Below the pieces are notes generated by a model. The model searched no databases. It was not told the origin of the DNA and worked only from the letters and a program-made list of their open reading frames with translations. A stretch of DNA of 64,000 nt from JANRIG01 sp033765235. GTDB taxonomy: Bacteria; Bacteroidota; Bacteroidia; Cytophagales; UBA9547. Position numbers and translations under genes: made by a program. The stretch lies in NCBI GenBank assembly GCA_033765235.1, contig JANRIG010000004.1, forward strand, positions 24,414-88,413, written 5' to 3'. Below are positions 38,982 through 48,400 of this stretch, in pieces. Numbering within the stretch: position 1 is the stretch's first letter; each line of letters starts with the position of its first letter.

Positions 38982-39620
38982 TCACTTATTCACCGCCACC
39001 GCAGGCACTCCAAACACCGTTTGCCCACCTTTTACATCGGCCATCACTACCGAGCCTGCACCTATTCTGGCACCTCTGCCTATCTTTACGCCGGCTACCA
39101 CCGTGCATCCTGTGCCTATATAGGCTCCTTTGGCTATATGCACGTCTTGATTAATACAGCTGTTGGCACCTATGTAGCAGTAGCTGTCCAATAAGGCACC
39201 ACTATCTATAAAGCTATTGGCACCCAGTATGTTGCCACTGCCTAAGGAAGCACCTGCAGATACCACACACCCTGCCATGAATATATTGCCATGGTGAATG
39301 ACAGCAAATTTTGACACAGATGCTTTGGGGTGCAGTACATTTACAGGTACTGCCTTATAATCTTCTTCAAAAATAGAAGTATAGTGCTCTCTTTCTTTGC
39401 CATTTTCTATGGCTACTACTACCTCAGCTTTGGAGCCTATGACTTTGAGTAGTTTTTCATCAGTAGTGCTGCCCAGCACAGGTATGAGATGTATCTCTGT
39501 GTTGTGTAGAGCAGTATCATCTTCTAAGAAGCCGTATACTACGGCATCATTTGCCAAAAGTATTTCCAACACATTCACTCCCAGATTTTTAGCTCCAATG
39601 ATTAGTACTGGTTTTTGCAT
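38982..39620 (-). CDS. NeuD/PglD-like sugar acyltransferase
   Basis: This 212-residue protein pairs an N-terminal Rossmann-like PglD_N domain (VLIIGAKNLGVNVLEILLANDAVVYGFLEDD) with a C-terminal left-handed beta-helix of hexapeptide repeats (GAYIGTGCTVVAGVKIGRGARIGAGSVVMADV). It has the family's catalytic His in VIHHGNIFMAG. Members acetylate nucleotide-linked amino sugars or sialic acids. It stands alone, and the acceptor is unknown. Length matches the family. Confidence 0.85.
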   Translation of the reverse strand: MQKPVLIIGAKNLGVNVLEILLANDAVVYGFLEDDTALHNTEIHLIPVLGSTTDEKLLKVIGSKAEVVVAIENGKEREHYTSIFEEDYKAVPVNVLHPKASVSKFAVIHHGNIFMAGCVVSAGASLGSGNILGANSFIDSGALLDSYCYIGANSCINQDVHIAKGAYIGTGCTVVAGVKIGRGARIGAGSVVMADVKGGQTVFGVPAVAVNK

Positions 39621-39763
39621 ATATATAAGTTTAAGTAACCAAATAATTATTTTTGCAAATAATATAAATAATCAAGTAAAAGTGTATAATGAATGATAAT
39701 ATTAAAAAAAATTGTAAAATTTACGTGAAAATATCATTTCAGTCATAGTATATTATAGCTTAC

Positions 39764-40120
39764 ATGAACCCAAAAACATTTGATCCCAAAGCCATAAAAG
39801 ATTTATTGGGACATAGTAATGAACTGATAATCAAAGTATATGAGGAAATAGACAAAGGCTCGTGGCCGGTGTATGAAAAATTAATACATAATTATGAAAA
39901 TCAAAACTGGAGCTCGCTCAAAGCCAACGCTCATTTTTTGAAAAGCAATTTTAGGTATTTGGGCAATTTAGAAATGTTTAATATTTTGAAAACCATCGAG
40001 AATATATCATTAGACGAAACAAAAAGAGTAGAAATTCCGATATTAATGGATAAATTCAGCGCTTCATTTGCACAGATAATGAGTGAGCTTAAAGAATATT
40101 TAATTTTTTTGAAAAAATAG
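39764..40120 (+). CDS. Histidine phosphotransfer (HPt) domain protein
   Basis: This is a 118-residue, all-helical protein with the HPt signature KANAHFLKSNFRYLG; His57 is the likely phosphorylated residue. Such proteins shuttle phosphate between hybrid kinases and response regulators. The stop is 3 bp before the next gene, a response regulator, so they are an operon and probably partners. No histidine kinase lies nearby. Confidence 0.8.
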   Translation: MNPKTFDPKAIKDLLGHSNELIIKVYEEIDKGSWPVYEKLIHNYENQNWSSLKANAHFLKSNFRYLGNLEMFNILKTIENISLDETKRVEIPILMDKFSASFAQIMSELKEYLIFLKK

Positions 40121-40123
40121 AGC

Positions 40124-40615
40124 ATGAGCATTATACGCTTTTTACTAAGCAGAATATCCAAGCACCAAGATTCAGACTCAGAAGCAGCCATACAAGCTCC
40201 ATACAAGAGTCATTTGAATGTATTCATAGTAGATGATAATATAGCATTTGCCAATATTCTGGAAGGATTTATAACCTCAAAATCTAATACTAAGTTGCGA
40301 GGCATTACATTTAGTATAAAAAAATATCACAATGCCATAGAATGCCTCGCTAACATATACCAAAGACCGGATGTGATAATATTAGACTACTTTTTGTCTT
40401 CTAATGAAGATGAAACAGCCATAAATGGCGATGAAGTATTTAAAAAAATAATAGAATTTAACGAGAAACAAAAAGTGGTGATGCTCAGTGGCTTAGACGA
40501 GTCTAATATAGTATTGCAACTCATACAGATGGGGCTTCGCGAATACATCATCAAAGATGATGACATGTTTGACAACCTGGCTAATGTAATATTAGAAATA
40601 GCACAAAACAAGTAA
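40124..40615 (+). CDS. Stand-alone response regulator receiver domain
   Basis: The 163-residue protein has a single receiver domain at about residues 31-160. Asp37 and Asp38 form the acidic pocket (FIVDDN), Asp88 is the phosphoacceptor (VIILDYF), Ser122 (VVMLSG) and Lys144 (YIIKDD) complete the switch. No output domain is present, so it must act by binding partners, as CheY or Spo0F do. A ~30-residue basic/polar N-terminal extension precedes the domain. It is encoded 3 bp after the HPt gene. Confidence 0.87.
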   Translation: MSIIRFLLSRISKHQDSDSEAAIQAPYKSHLNVFIVDDNIAFANILEGFITSKSNTKLRGITFSIKKYHNAIECLANIYQRPDVIILDYFLSSNEDETAINGDEVFKKIIEFNEKQKVVMLSGLDESNIVLQLIQMGLREYIIKDDDMFDNLANVILEIAQNK

Positions 40616-40645
40616 GCAAATGCAAGATTATTGATAAGATAATAG

Positions 40646-41818
40646 TTACACCACATAGTTGGGATATATCTCAAAGTGCCTATTTTTTACCTTTTCAAGT
40701 AATACTGATTTCAACTCGTTCAAGTTTGTTTTGCCTGTAGCCGATATGAATACAGAAGATATATTTTTGGAAAAATAGGTTTTTCTTAATATTTCTAAAT
40801 GGTTCACGTTTTTTTCACCTTCAAAGTCAGTATCCATAGAAGAGATTTCTACAGCATCTACTTTGTTGAACACCATGATCACAGGTTTATCTGCAGCATG
40901 TATTTCTGCCAAAGTATTATTTACTACATCTATGTGCTCTTCAAAACCTTTGTGCGACACATCTACTACATGCAGCAAAATATCTGCCTCAGACACTTCG
41001 TCGAGGGTAGACTTGAATGATTCTATGAGTGAGTGTGGCAGTTTGCGTATAAAACCTACCGTATCCGATATCAAAAAAGGCACTGTATCCCATACTAATT
41101 TGCGCACGGTAGCATCTACGGTAGCAAATAGTTTATTTTCTGCCAATATATCAGATTTAGTAAGTACATTCATAAGTGTAGATTTGCCTACATTAGTATA
41201 TCCTACAATAGCCACACGCACAATATCTGCCCTTGATTTGCGCTGTATCACAGCATTCTTATCTATTTTGTCAAGCTTATCGCGCAGCACAGATATTTTG
41301 TGTTTTATCACTCGGCGGTCGGTTTCTATCTCTTTTTCACCGGCACCTCCACGTGTTCCGGTGCCTCCTCTTTGCCTCTCAAGGTGTGTCCACATGCGCG
41401 TGAGGCGTGGAAGCATATATTGTAGCCTTGCCATTTCTACCTGAGTGCGGGCTTGTGCTGTATGTGCTCTTTTTTCAAATATCTCAAGTATGAGCAGGCT
41501 TCGGTCAAGTATATTTACTTTGAGCTCTTTGTTTATGTTTTTTACCTGTGAGGCACTCAGTTCATCGTCAAATATTACCCAATCTACAGGATTTGCCAGT
41601 ATATATTCTTTGATTTCGAGCAGCTTGCCCGAACCTATAAAAGTACTGGTATCTGCACGGTCAAGTTTTTGGGTAAAATGTTTTTTTACATTTATATCAA
41701 GGGTACGAGCCAAAAAATCTAACTCTTGCAGGTATTCATACGCTTTGGCTTCGGGCTGGCTTTTGCTCACCACTGCTACCAATATGGCTGTTTCTACAGG
41801 TGCTGTCGTAGATATCAA
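40646..41818 (-). CDS. hflX: Ribosome-associated GTPase HflX
   Basis: HflX is a GTPase that splits stalled or stress-inactivated ribosomes. The 390-residue protein has the HflX N-terminal domain, a glycine-rich linker (RQRGGTGTRGGAGEKEIETDRR) and a G domain with G1 GYTNVGKSTLMN, G3 DTVGFIRKLP and G4 NKVD. The start is a TTG at 41818 (MISTTAPVETAILVAV); the frame is open a little further upstream but offers no ATG. It converges on the response-regulator gene with a 30-bp gap. Confidence 0.93.
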   Translation of the reverse strand: MISTTAPVETAILVAVVSKSQPEAKAYEYLQELDFLARTLDINVKKHFTQKLDRADTSTFIGSGKLLEIKEYILANPVDWVIFDDELSASQVKNINKELKVNILDRSLLILEIFEKRAHTAQARTQVEMARLQYMLPRLTRMWTHLERQRGGTGTRGGAGEKEIETDRRVIKHKISVLRDKLDKIDKNAVIQRKSRADIVRVAIVGYTNVGKSTLMNVLTKSDILAENKLFATVDATVRKLVWDTVPFLISDTVGFIRKLPHSLIESFKSTLDEVSEADILLHVVDVSHKGFEEHIDVVNNTLAEIHAADKPVIMVFNKVDAVEISSMDTDFEGEKNVNHLEILRKTYFSKNISSVFISATGKTNLNELKSVLLEKVKNRHFEIYPNYVV

Positions 41819-41948
41819 TATCTTTATATTATTATTTGTGGGTAAAATTAATAATAATTTAGCTCAACATTCACACAATATTATTGTTCATATAAGTAGA
41901 CTAGTGTACGATAAATGAATAAACACTTTTAATATAAAAACCGTTTGC

Positions 41949-41956
41949 TAAATTTG
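41949..41956 (+). promoter_or_regulatory. -7 box TAAATTTG of the epimerase gene
   Basis: It is a perfect TAnnTTTG match, with TTTT 18 nt upstream (41927-41930) as a weak -33 element. The inferred leader is about 20 nt to the ATG at 41981, which argues against the in-frame TTG at 41945 as start. Confidence 0.5.
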
Positions 41957-41980
41957 AGCCATTATCACATAATAAATGAT

Positions 41981-42952
41981 ATGAATTTGTTAGTCACCGG
42001 CGGAGCCGGATTTATAGGCGCACACTTATGCAAATACTTTGTGGACAAAGGGCACAAAATAGTATGTATTGATAATTTTGATGAATTTTATCCAAAAAAC
42101 ATCAAGAAAGATAATATCAAGGATCTAAAGGAGAATTCCAAATTTCAACTTATTACCTCCGATGTTAGAGACACAGATACATTGATTGATATATTTTTTT
42201 CTAAACGTATAGAAGCTGTAGTGCATTTGGCAGCCAAATCTGGTCCGTCATTATCTTTTAAAAACCCTACAGAATATATCAATATTAATGTAAATGGCAC
42301 CATATCACTGCTCGAAGCCATGAAAGAAGCTGATGTGAATAAGCTCGTATTTGCCTCTACCTCATCTGTTTATGGTATAGAAAATCCTACCCCGTATATA
42401 GAAGATATGGTGCCGGGCACACCCGGCAATCCCTATGCAGCATCTAAGCAAGCTACCGAAAACATCATACAAATGTATCATCACCTTTTTGATTTGTCGG
42501 CGGTGGTGTTGCGTATATTTTCTGTATATGGTCCACGCCAAAGACCTGACAGTGGCATGTTTCAGTTCGTAAAATCAAACCTAAAAAAACAACCTGTGAC
42601 AGTGTATAGCGAGGGCAAACAATTGCGCGACTACACCCATGTAAATGACATAGTACAAGCTATATCACTCAGTATAGACTATCTGCTGAGACCTGGTGCA
42701 AGCCCAGAGCATACTGTTTTTAACATTGCCTCAGGCAAACCTGCTTCTGTAAATGAAATATTGGAAATTATTGAAAGTCATACCAAAAACAAATTTGACA
42801 TTCAATATAAAAAACCTCCCATAGGCAACATTACAGCTATGGTAGGTGACATAGGCAAAGCCCGTGATCTGCTGGGATACACCCCTACAGGTGACCTGCA
42901 TGCCGGCATAGGTGAGTTCATTACTTGGCTTATAGACAACGACTTGCAGTAG
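41981..42952 (+). CDS. NAD-dependent nucleotide-sugar epimerase (UDP-glucuronate 4-epimerase-like)
   Basis: The 324-residue extended short-chain dehydrogenase starts at ATG 41981 with MNLLVTGGAGFIGAHL, the NAD-binding glycine motif. SSVYG and YAASK (catalytic Tyr and Lys) are intact, followed by FSVYGPRQRPDSGMFQFV, DYTHVNDIV and NIASGKP. The pattern best fits UDP-glucuronate epimerases of surface polysaccharide synthesis; UDP-glucose/galactose epimerase or a dehydratase cannot be excluded. No other glycan genes flank it. Confidence 0.87.
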   Translation: MNLLVTGGAGFIGAHLCKYFVDKGHKIVCIDNFDEFYPKNIKKDNIKDLKENSKFQLITSDVRDTDTLIDIFFSKRIEAVVHLAAKSGPSLSFKNPTEYININVNGTISLLEAMKEADVNKLVFASTSSVYGIENPTPYIEDMVPGTPGNPYAASKQATENIIQMYHHLFDLSAVVLRIFSVYGPRQRPDSGMFQFVKSNLKKQPVTVYSEGKQLRDYTHVNDIVQAISLSIDYLLRPGASPEHTVFNIASGKPASVNEILEIIESHTKNKFDIQYKKPPIGNITAMVGDIGKARDLLGYTPTGDLHAGIGEFITWLIDNDLQ

Positions 42953-43061
42953 AAGTAGTCTCAATATCGATGAATGTATTTAATATATTTTTGGCAAAGA
43001 GAGTGACTCACATTTATTGATTGTTATACAAATATTGTGTATATTGCATTAATATTAGTTT

Positions 43062-43270
43062 ATGGAAAGAATAGATAGAATAGAAGCTGGTATAGCACAC
43101 CTTTTAATAAGTCAGGCCAAAACTGACGCACAATTAGCCAAAACAAATGCACAGGTGGCATGAGCATGCCTAAAGATGTAGAAAAGTCTGCTTTAAGGTA
43201 TGGTATAGGAGTATTAAGAGCTAAATGCGACTTTACAGAGATAATAGATCAGCACCTAATTACTTATTAA
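43062..43270 (+). pseudogene. Two tiny coupled frames, probably a decayed gene
   Basis: Frame 1 (43062-43163, 33 codons) encodes MERIDRIEAGIAHLLISQAK then TDAQLAKTNAQVA, a coiled-coil-like start with a TDAQLAKT-type repeat seen at the N-terminus of some hypothetical bacterial proteins. Frame 2 (43160-43270, 36 codons) overlaps it by ATGA and encodes MSMPKDVEKSALRYGIGVLR... A one-base shift near 43160 would join them. The simplest reading is a remnant of a longer gene; two real small proteins are less likely. The rest of the 42953-43331 gap shows nothing but the bestrophin -7 box. Confidence 0.45.
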
Positions 43271-43296
43271 TAATATTTTTTCAATCAGTTATTAAT

Positions 43297-43304
43297 TATT
43301 TTTG
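43297..43304 (+). promoter_or_regulatory. -7 box TATTTTTG of the bestrophin gene
   Basis: Perfect TAnnTTTG match, about 20 nt leader to the ATG at 43332. The upstream element is poor (only a T-run). Confidence 0.4.
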
Positions 43305-43331
43305 CAAATATTGCATAGATAACCATCTTTT

Positions 43332-44237
43332 ATGAAAATAGAATTTGAAGACATATCCAAATTTTGGTTTAGCAATGTATTACATTATCACAAAACCAAA
43401 ACATGGGTAGTACTATTTACCAGTATGGTATTTGTAGCCATATATGTAGCCATATTGGTGTATCTTGACCAAGGTGTATTCAACTTGCACTTTAAGCCAG
43501 ACCCTTTTATCTTTTCATTGCTTGGTTTGGTACTTGGTTTGCTTTTGGTATTCCGCACCAATACTGCTTATGAGCGCTGGTGGGAAGGTCGCAAAATACT
43601 GGGTGGTATGGTAAATAATCTGCGCAATCTGGCTCTAAAACTCAATGCATACTTGCCTGATAATGACCTTGAAAGCCGTGTTTTTCTTGCAAATCTTATT
43701 GGATGTTTTCCCATTGCCATGAAAGAGCACCTCAGACAAGGTGTGAAATATGATGAGCTGGGCGACCTTAATGATAAAATTATCAACGATTTACGCATGC
43801 ATCGCCATGTGCCAAACCGTATAGCATCTATGGTTATAGCTAAAGTAAATAGTCTATACATACAAGGTATAATAAGTCGTGAGCAAATGATAATTATAGA
43901 CATACACCTTCAAAACTTTGCAGACACTGTAGGTGCTTGTGAGCGTATTAAAAATACTCCCATACCATTTTCATATTCCATACATCTCAAAAAATTTATC
44001 TTTTTTTACATACTTATGCTGCCATTTGCCATTGTAGATAACTTGCTTTATTGGTCAGTACCTGTCATGGTCATAGTATTCTATGCTTTTACAGGATTGG
44101 AAGTGATAGGTGAGGAAATAGAAGACCCATTTGGTACAGACCAAAATGACCTTCCTACAGACTCTATAGCTCAAAAAATAAGGCACAATGTACACGAAAT
44201 ATTACTAAGCTACTCTAACGCTTCATTTTCAGCTTAG
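43332..44237 (+). CDS. Bestrophin-family ion channel (UPF0187)
   Basis: This 301-residue inner-membrane protein has the prokaryotic bestrophin signature FRTNTAYERWWEGRKILGGMVNNLRNLALKL just after the second helix, and two C-terminal helices (FIFFYILMLPFAIVDNLLYWSVPVMVIVFYAFTGLEVIGEEIEDPFG). Bacterial homologues form pentameric cation or anion channels. Its 3' end overlaps the tail-to-tail gene at 44215 by 23 bp. Length is normal. Confidence 0.92.
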   Translation: MKIEFEDISKFWFSNVLHYHKTKTWVVLFTSMVFVAIYVAILVYLDQGVFNLHFKPDPFIFSLLGLVLGLLLVFRTNTAYERWWEGRKILGGMVNNLRNLALKLNAYLPDNDLESRVFLANLIGCFPIAMKEHLRQGVKYDELGDLNDKIINDLRMHRHVPNRIASMVIAKVNSLYIQGIISREQMIIIDIHLQNFADTVGACERIKNTPIPFSYSIHLKKFIFFYILMLPFAIVDNLLYWSVPVMVIVFYAFTGLEVIGEEIEDPFGTDQNDLPTDSIAQKIRHNVHEILLSYSNASFSA

Positions 44238-44556
44238 GAAATATCATTATAAACCAATATAATAGTATGAAAATACCTATGCCAAATATTACATAGGCTA
44301 TTTTTATGACATTTATTGGATAAAAATCATCACACATCCATAGCGTATTGGCTATTATCCAACAGAATACAGCACAGTTGGGCAAAAAGGCAACTCTGCT
44401 GCTTGCAGACCTGTAGGTGATATAACCTCCCATAACTACCAAAGGCACTATGAGTGCTACAGCAGCCCATGCTATCTCTGCCATCCAAAAAAAATCTGTG
44501 AGATACCATATAGGCAGATGCAAAATTTCTATCAGCCGCAGGTTAAACTTTCTCAA
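44215..44556 (-). CDS. Small membrane protein of unknown function
   Basis: The 113-residue protein has about three hydrophobic helices (AEIAWAAVALIVPLVVMGGY, FLPNCAVFCWIIANTLW, VIKIAYVIFGIGIFILLYWF) and a short basic tail. The start is a TTG at 44556, 3 bp after the DUF2461 stop codon, so it is probably coupled to that gene. Its 3' end overlaps the convergent bestrophin gene by 23 bp. I do not recognise a family. Confidence 0.65.
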   Translation of the reverse strand: MRKFNLRLIEILHLPIWYLTDFFWMAEIAWAAVALIVPLVVMGGYITYRSASSRVAFLPNCAVFCWIIANTLWMCDDFYPINVIKIAYVIFGIGIFILLYWFIMIFPKLKMKR

Positions 44557-44559
44557 AAT

Positions 44560-45231
44560 TTATTCAGATAAGGCTTTGTTTATAAAGTCGTTAAGTGGCT
44601 TTACTATTTTAAAGCTTTCTATGGCATCTTTGAGTACCAGCCCGCTCAGCAGCTCCTCATTTTTTATGGCTTTAGAACCTATAAAACTTTTGTATTTCAA
44701 ATATTCGGCGGCGGGGCTGTTTTTGTCAAAACCTTTGGGCACCAGTTTGCCCTTGCTGCCATCGCCCTCATACAAGCTGTGACCAAATGTGTGCGTGAAG
44801 TTGCGATTTTTCAAGATTTTAGTAAATGTATCAAGCTGATAATCAATTTCTTGTCTTACTTTAAATAAAGTAGGAGCGTCGGGCATCCATATACCACCCG
44901 CTATCATTGACTCATTGGGCTCTATGTGTATGTAGTATCCTGCAAAGGTAGATTTTTTACCCCCTTTAGATAGATATGCTCCCATATTGGTTTTGTACGG
45001 CGACTTATCTGCCGAAAATCTCACATCGCGGTTGATACGGAATACACAATCTTTAGGCTCAAGAGCTGCAATATCTTTATCAAAAAGTGCCACATTTTTG
45101 ATAAGCTGTGATACAAATTTTTCCCAATCTTTTTTTACGCTTTCATATTTGCCACGGTTGGCTTCAAACCATAGTTTGTTATTATTTTCTTTCAGCTCAC
45201 TCAAAAACGACAATGCAGCATGAAAATTCAT
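44560..45231 (-). CDS. DUF2461 family protein
   Basis: The 223-residue cytoplasmic protein fits DUF2461: FLSELKENNNKLWFEANRGKY near the N-terminus, then FRINRDVRFSADKSPYKTNMGAYLSKGGKK and the YYIHIEPNESMIAGGIWMP core. The family is widespread but has no established function. It is first in a two-gene unit with the small membrane protein. Confidence 0.9.
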   Translation of the reverse strand: MNFHAALSFLSELKENNNKLWFEANRGKYESVKKDWEKFVSQLIKNVALFDKDIAALEPKDCVFRINRDVRFSADKSPYKTNMGAYLSKGGKKSTFAGYYIHIEPNESMIAGGIWMPDAPTLFKVRQEIDYQLDTFTKILKNRNFTHTFGHSLYEGDGSKGKLVPKGFDKNSPAAEYLKYKSFIGSKAIKNEELLSGLVLKDAIESFKIVKPLNDFINKALSE

Positions 45232-45438
45232 AGTAGCTTAATATTTTTATGTAAAAGTAATAAAATATTACATAATACATATTAACTTGATAATATTAAT
45301 ACTGCAAACAATGTAGCTTACCTATCAGTTTCAAAACAAACATTAAGCAAAAAAGTGGTGTACAAGTTCAATAACAGCAGATTACATGCTACATAAATGG
45401 CATATTTATAAAACCTGATTGCATATATACTTAACCCT

Positions 45439-45472
45439 ATTTATGATGACAAAAACCATACAAATCATAAAT
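45439..45472 (-). terminator. Weak candidate terminator of the giant repeat gene
   Basis: A 9-bp perfect stem (ATTTATGAT / ATCATAAAT) with a 16-nt loop lies just past the stop codon of the minus-strand giant gene. The stem is AT-rich and no T-run follows, so it may be chance. Confidence 0.25.
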
Positions 45473-45477
45473 TTACC

Positions 45478-48400
45478 CTATTTCTCAATTTTGAGTTTTT
45501 TCACTTCCCTGCCTTTGTAGTAATTAATATCCAGCAGGTACAATCCGTTGGTTAGCTCCTCTGTATTGAATTTAAGGGTTTTTCCTTTTTCAAATTTATA
45601 CGTCATTTTTTTGTGGGTTTGCCCTTTCAAATCCACTACGGTAATCGTGCACCACTCGTTTAGGTCGCTTTCTAAGTTTACCACATCCGATGCAGGGTTG
45701 GGATATACTTTGAATTTGCTACTTGCCACTTCTGTATTCAAACCTGTAATAGTCATATCATTCATTTCCTGAGCGGAGTAAAACGCATTTCCATCAAGCA
45801 ATACCGATTTAAAATTAGTTTCTATGCCCGGATATAGCTCAAACGAACCTGTAGCTTGGTCGGTATTAGTGCCGGTAGAGTCGAAGTACAACTGATAAGG
45901 TGTGAGTGTACGAAGTCCACTTATAGTATAGTTACCTTCGTCATCGGTATAAGCAAAGCCCTCCACTTGCTGGGTATTTGTATTGATTACAAATACAGGC
46001 AACCCTGGCAGACTCCCATTGGCAGATTCGCTTCTACCATTGCCTTTTGCCTCAAGTTTTTCTATCACAAATCCTTTTATTTTAGAATTACCATTTTGTT
46101 CGGACATGATAAAATTCACATCTATTACATCGCTTGTTATTGAACCTGGCATAAAGGTTTTAAATGTTTTGGCCGGTTTATAATCCAAACGGTAAGCAGC
46201 ACTTAATGAGGGTTTAATTTTTATGCCATATTGCTGATAGGCTGGTTTTGTGGGGTAACAAAGAAAAGCGAGTGCCACTAATCGGTCGTCAGTTGCTAAT
46301 TCCTCATTGTAACCCGATATAGAAAACGAGTTAAACCCTGTTCGTTTAAACGTGACTAATTCTTTGCGTGTATTTCTTTGAGAGGCGTAATCAAACGTAC
46401 CAAAAGGTAAATCTGATTTAGATATATTGCCTATAATTCCTGCACTAATTTTATAGTCCGCCTCAGTAACAGGAGTTACGCTTCCATCTAAGTTAGTAAT
46501 TGTAGCATTTACACTGAAATTTATATCTTTTGATACTCTAAATGACCATGATTTTTGACCAAAATTAGGAACAGAAGGAGCAACAATCGAAATATAAAAT
46601 CTTCCCGAAGGGTGATTTGGTGCTAATTCTATATATCTGTTGGTTAAAGTATTAACTATAAAGTTGGTAGTGATTTGCAACTTGCTATTTAAGTCCTCAA
46701 ATGTATAAGTATTTGTAACAGGGTCGAATCCGGTAATAAACTGAGAAACCCCTACAATGGATATGATATTACTTTGTGATGGATTTAGCTTAATGTATTG
46801 CGAACTTTGGTCAGCATAACGGTTGGTAAATGTAGTATCTTCAAAAGTAAGACCTGCCAATGTTACCTGAAGAGAATTTCTAGGATATACAAATGCATAA
46901 CCTACTGCTGATTCTACATAAGCATTTCCTGGGCTATAACCTGTAATTGTAATCACGCTATAGTTATAATTATTCACTGCATAATTTTTTTCTGCTTTTC
47001 CAGTGCCGGCGGCTATTTTTAGAGCTGGTTCAAACACACTGGTTGCAAAATATAAATCAACAGGTGGCCGAACAATCGCAGAATCACTAAGCGAAAAATT
47101 TTCAAGAAAACGGTTATATGTTGATACAGCCATAATGTTGCAAAGTGTAGAATCCGGGCGACCCAATACTTCTCTTACATAAAAACGAGCATTTAATAAA
47201 TCTTTTTTGGAATAAATCGGGCTTTTACTATTTATAGAGCCAGGCAAATTAATAGCTTGGTCAGGATTATTGGTTATATTACCACTATTTTCATCGCAAT
47301 AAACCTGTACACCTAATTTGGGTTTTTTGATTCCATTAGTAAATTCACTTAGAATTTTACTTAGAATTATCCAATCAAATTCTTCATCTAATCCTGGTTG
47401 CGAAAGTATTTTTGGAATCTTAAGATTCATAGGTCCATATTTCCAATCACCTGGTACATTGGGGTTGTAATTCGTACTAACCAATATAGTTTGAGGTATT
47501 TTACCCGGCAATATGGTTATCACCTTGTTATAACGATTACCTGAGCTATGTATATTATCTGCCGTAATTGCGGTAATGGTTACTACTCCTGCTGATATAA
47601 ATTTTATTTTGCCATCCGCTTGTACAGTTGCAATAGTAGGGTTTGATGATACAATACTACTGATAGCAAGTGACTGAGGTACACCACCTACCACATGTGA
47701 TGCTGTGAAGCCAAAATCAATTGCAGGCATCAGAACAGAATAGGTGCTAATGTTTTGATGATTGAAGCTGATTTGTATGTTTGACTTTGGCTTTTTTACA
47801 ACTACAGTCAATATTTTATAATTAACCAAAGGTTTTGAGAATAATGCATTTGGCTCAAATTGGCCAATACTTGAAACTGTGATTGTAGCCATTCCTGTGT
47901 TCATAGGAGTCACATTCATATCACCTACTCTACCGTATATCAATGATGGCGACACCGATAAAACCGCCATATTAGAACTGGTGACGGTAGGACCATAAGG
48001 AATACTGATGGAGAAATCGCCAGGTGCACTTGACTGAGGCACTAAAGTAACTCCAAATGCGTTGTCATAAGGTGATACTCGAATATTATTCATTCCATAT
48101 ATGGTTATGGTATCGTTTTTGTAATTGATGATTTTGTCATTTACCACAAATTTTGTAGGTGTGGGCAATATATTAATGGTATGAGTAATGGTACTCGCTG
48201 TCATTCCGGTATTTGTTGTCATACTACAAGTAAGGGTAAGCACACCTGTTCGATAAGGTGTGATGGTAAGATTGTGCCCTTGAATGGTTGATTGGCAGTA
48301 TGAAGGCACTAAATCACCTATGTTTTGGTAAATCGGATTGTCGATAATGGCAACAGGTTCAACCATTTGTTGATAAATTTTGTATCCCATTCGTGATTTC

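Noticed and set aside
40863..41444. 193-codon antisense frame within hflX
   Set aside because: HflX is certain on the other strand; the Ser/Thr-rich product is an antisense artefact.
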